NCBI RefSeq assembly: GCF_016086655.4
Contig: NC_052138.2
Span: 16,554,001 to 16,618,000 of the forward strand
DNA length: 64,000 nucleotides
Direction of reading: 5' to 3'
From: Lepeophtheirus salmonis
Lineage: Eukaryota; Arthropoda; Copepoda; Siphonostomatoida; Caligidae
Shown here: positions 61,358-64,000 of the stretch, one piece after another
Layout: each line of letters starts with the position of its first letter
How positions within the stretch are numbered: position 1 is the stretch's first letter
Program-made: the position numbers and the translations under genes
Notes under the pieces: model-generated
Databases searched by the model: none
What the model saw: only the letters and a program-made list of their open reading frames with translations
Told to the model about the DNA's origin: nothing

Positions 61358-62017
61358 CAGGGAGCGGGGATCAAATTGTTGCCTACTTTAAACCTTGGTA
61401 ACTTGAAGACGATATTATCAAATAAAAAACCGGTTACCAAATAGGAAAACTATGCCGTCATCATATGAGGAGATAAAGAGCTATAAGTGGAACGAGGAGC
61501 TTTCGAGGTCCGCCGTAGTCATGGCATTGGTTAATAATGGAGATGAAATCTCCAACTCAACGATTGCTTCAACCTTAGGAGTGAATTTACGGACTGTTTA
61601 GCGTATCCGTAAGAAGCTAGAGGACACCTGGGATGTTGATGCCACCATAAAGAGGGCACCCCAGGAGGAGGGCGCCGACAGGAAGGTCAGGGACACCGAC
61701 TTTGTCGACAAGGTGAAGATGCTATGCCGAGTGACATACCAACAGACATCCCCATAGCACCAAGGCCAGCCTGATGGACTCCATCATGGAGATATTCGGC
61801 AACATGGACAATGAGATGGTTAGAAGAGCCTGCGGCCAGTTCAGAGGCCGTATTGAGGCAGTTATTGATGCCAAAGGTGATTATATCAAATGAATGGCTA
61901 CTCTATAGCTATATGCTCGTCATAGTTTTGATTTCCAATAAAAAAGTTAAAAAATGTATATTTTGTGTTGTTTTTTGTAGAAAAATATTTTGGCGACAAT
62001 TTGATCCCCGCTCCCTG
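61358..62017 (+). mobile_element. Internally deleted mariner with intact ends (family M2), 660 bp
   Basis: Terminal inverted repeats CAGGGAGCGGGGATCAAATTGT at 61358 and the complement ending at 62017 match perfectly for at least 22 bases and are flanked by TA on both sides (61356-57, 62018-19). The plus strand codes for the transposase N-terminus: YEEIKSYKWNEELSRSAVV, TLGVNLRTV-RIRKKLE (helix-turn-helix), TIKRAPQEE, KVRDTDFVDKVK (61450-61730). It then jumps straight to the C-terminal end, CGQFRGRIEAVIDAKG (61825-61880). The catalytic middle is deleted. It may still have been mobile in trans. Confidence 0.85.
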
Positions 62018-62099
62018 TATATGCTTACAGTAGAATGGGAAAAGAAGAAGGAAATATAGTCAATAACTATATAAAAACAGTTAAAAAAAAATATAGAAG

Positions 62100-63660
62100 C
62101 AATACACAGGATAAAAACATATCTACGAAAAAATTATTGTTGAAATAGAAGCTGATAAAAACATTATATCCTTTTTAAAACATTTATGTCTAGCTCCCCT
62201 TTGTATATAAATCTGGTGTACCTTTATGATAAAGGCGTTTTTAAGATTTTCTTCATTTCCGCAGTAAAAGGCTATAAAATGATTATTCAGCAAATTATAA
62301 AAGTCGTAATGTTCGTGTAGAAGATTTCCAACGGCTTTGTACAAAGGTCCAAGTGTGGTGCAATCAAATAAAAATGGTCGCATGATTCATCATCGATTCG
62401 ACAGAAAGAACACTTTCGTTTTTCTCTGACAAAAAATTTGGCACTTGCCTTCAGGGTACAAGAAAGAACCCGGTACTTAAGCCATTTCTGTACTGAAGAC
62501 AAAAGCAAACTTTGAGAACATTCAGGGAAGGTTAATTTTCCTTTGATCTAAATAGCGGATGAAAGGAAAATGCTGGTATTTGATTGTTTTTCCTCAGTGC
62601 AGAAACAGCCGTAGAGGTTAATTGAAAACGATAATGCACCGCAGGTCTCGGAACCTTCCCGAAAATTAATCCGAAACGTTTACTAGACATCTTGTTAAGT
62701 AAGCTACTTGAGCAATAAGTTTCTGCAGCAAAATTGACACCAATGGTCGCAACTCCAATGTCGTAAAGGGAATCTCTGGTTGGGAATTCCCACTTAAGAT
62801 ACTTTTCTTGTGAAATTAGTATTTCGCAAACACTCTCTGAGAGTGTTTGTATTCCATCTGAATATTTGGACAACTTATGGAGTACTACTCTGAGGCCGGC
62901 TGTGAGGTCATCTGAGTATTTCCTCACTTTGAATCTGGAAGGGAAGAGATTCCAGTAATTATTTTCCGTCCAAATATGTCTGACTCAATATGAATTCAAA
63001 GACCTTTTGGGCGAATAATTGATTTTGAAACTCCACAAAGACGATTGGCTAAAACATAAGAACATATTTTATATATACAGTTCTGCACTATTTGAGATTT
63101 TTTCAATTTTAGTAAGATAACGACATTTTTCTGCAGCTCGCATAGCTCTCTTTCTTCAAAGTAGGGTCTTGATTTTCAAAAACATTTCTTTCACCTTAAT
63201 AAATATGTCCGCATATGGTGCTAAATTATAATATATTCTCTAAATAATGTCAATAATTTTATCATTTGTGTCGGAGTCATCCAAAACTACTGAATTTAAT
63301 TGCCATTGGCCTTTTTGTCTTAATTCATAAGACTTGGGATTAAATTGAATATTGATGGCTTTATGGTCGGATAGGTGAGTATCGATTAGATTATAAGAAA
63401 TTATTGATTCAGTTAAAAATTCTTTCAATAAAAACAGATCAATTCTTAAAGACTTGTCTTTGTTATGGAAAGTGTGTGATAAGTTTTTATCACACTTCCG
63501 CATCAAGGATGCCAAAAGAAGACATAATCGATTTTAATTCTCCAGTCGCTCGAGGATTATCATTGGCAGACCCTGGTTGACAATCCGTATGTATATTAAG
63601 CTTTATGTAGAAGTCTCCTCCAATAATGGTGGGTTTCTTTGATATAATTGAAAAGTGGTA
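62100..63660 (-). pseudogene. LINE remnant: AP endonuclease end and ORF2 tail, reverse transcriptase core lost
   Basis: At 63660-63490 the minus strand reads KPTIIGGDF, the GDFN-type active-site strand of an APE-like endonuclease. At 63515-63240 comes RIDLFLLKEFL and THLSDHKAI, where SDH holds the catalytic Asp-His pair, then KGQWQLNSVVL, the usual exit into the linker. The reverse transcriptase motifs that should follow are missing between 63240 and 62930. 62927-62532 and 62508-62287 carry the ORF tail, ending in a zinc-knuckle-like KCSFCRIDDESCDHFYLIAP, comparable to the C-x2-C...H...C tail of jockey/CR1/Tx1-type LINEs. The clade cannot be fixed by eye. The 5' end is also absent. Confidence 0.7.
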
Positions 63661-64000
63661 ATTGTTCAATGAGGATTACAAAAAAACAAGCTTAGTCAAT
63701 ATTAATCGATCAATAAAAATTACTGGGTATACAATTTGTAATCCCAATAAAGTTTTTATTGGGAAAATAAAAATAGTAATTATAAATTGAAGGAAGAAAA
63801 TAAAATTTGACACTTTTCCTCTTTTCTCTCTCTTTCCTTTTCATTAATTTCAATTGCCACTCTGAGCAACAGGACAAACAAGTCTTGTAATATTATCACT
63901 ATGATATAAAATTTGGCTAAGGAGAGTAAATAAATACATTTTAATAAAAATAATAAATAAACCATTATGTTTTTATTGGAAAGGACGATCAAACATTCAA
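63661..64000. other. Window end, no gene
   Basis: AT-rich. An 8-9 bp hairpin (CCCAATAAA ... TTTATTGGG) is at 63744-63765. The upstream part of the LINE endonuclease is not recognisable here. Confidence 0.5.

Noticed and set aside
1..64000. CRISPR arrays, bacterial operons, ribosomal RNA genes
   Set aside because: No regularly spaced identical repeats, no Shine-Dalgarno-led gene strings and no rRNA core sequences were seen; intron structure shows a eukaryotic nuclear sequence.

Overview
The window is animal (arthropod) nuclear DNA. It is AT-rich, its genes are split by short GT-AG introns, and the gene-free DNA is packed with decayed transposons. The repertoire (several mariner/Tc1 families, a ZBED5-like hAT, Ty3/gypsy and LINE remains) and the divergence of the proteins fit a copepod. 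I think a sea louse of the Lepeophtheirus/Caligus type is most likely, but that is inference from remembered families, not a search. I see no bacterial, organellar or CRISPR sequence.

Five protein-coding genes can be rebuilt, all on the minus strand. From low to high coordinate they are: two tandem RNF216/TRIAD3-like RBR ubiquitin ligases with a CUE-like N-terminus (10468-11737, 318 aa; 12056-13001, 284 aa); a wunen/PLPP-type lipid phosphate phosphatase (13628-14714, about 336 aa); a complete six-exon ClC-7-like chloride/proton exchanger (15125-17882, 807 aa); and a centrosomin/CDK5RAP2-type centrosome scaffold with a clear CM1 motif, in twelve exons (24295-36970, about 1303 aa). Splice phases close exactly in every model. 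The genes are unrelated in function apart from the duplicated RBR pair; several act on endomembranes, but I see no operon-like logic.

The rest is transposon graveyard. 1-9.9 kb: tandem and dispersed repeats, a Ty3/gypsy pol remnant, a Tc1 scrap, a relic of an unclassified invertebrate repeat protein, and two mariner remnants. 17.9-24.3 kb: MITE-like elements and a widespread repeat. 34.3 kb: a mariner copy inside cnn intron 1. 37-45 kb: nested MITEs, inverted repeats and a 37-bp poly-T. 45.6-48.1 kb: an almost whole hAT element with likely target-site duplication. 49-55 kb: a second copy of a coding relic, a gypsy integrase/LTR fragment inserted in a repeat, and a mariner remnant. 57-64 kb: more repeats, a mariner with perfect TA-flanked ends but a deleted middle, and a 5'- and centre-deleted LINE.

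I found no convincing previously undescribed system. The items most worth checking are the CUE-like/RBR tandem pair, the unrecognised coding relic present at 4.8 and 50 kb, the inverted repeat pair enclosing an exon-like segment at 42.4-43.1 kb, and the completeness of the centrosomin model.
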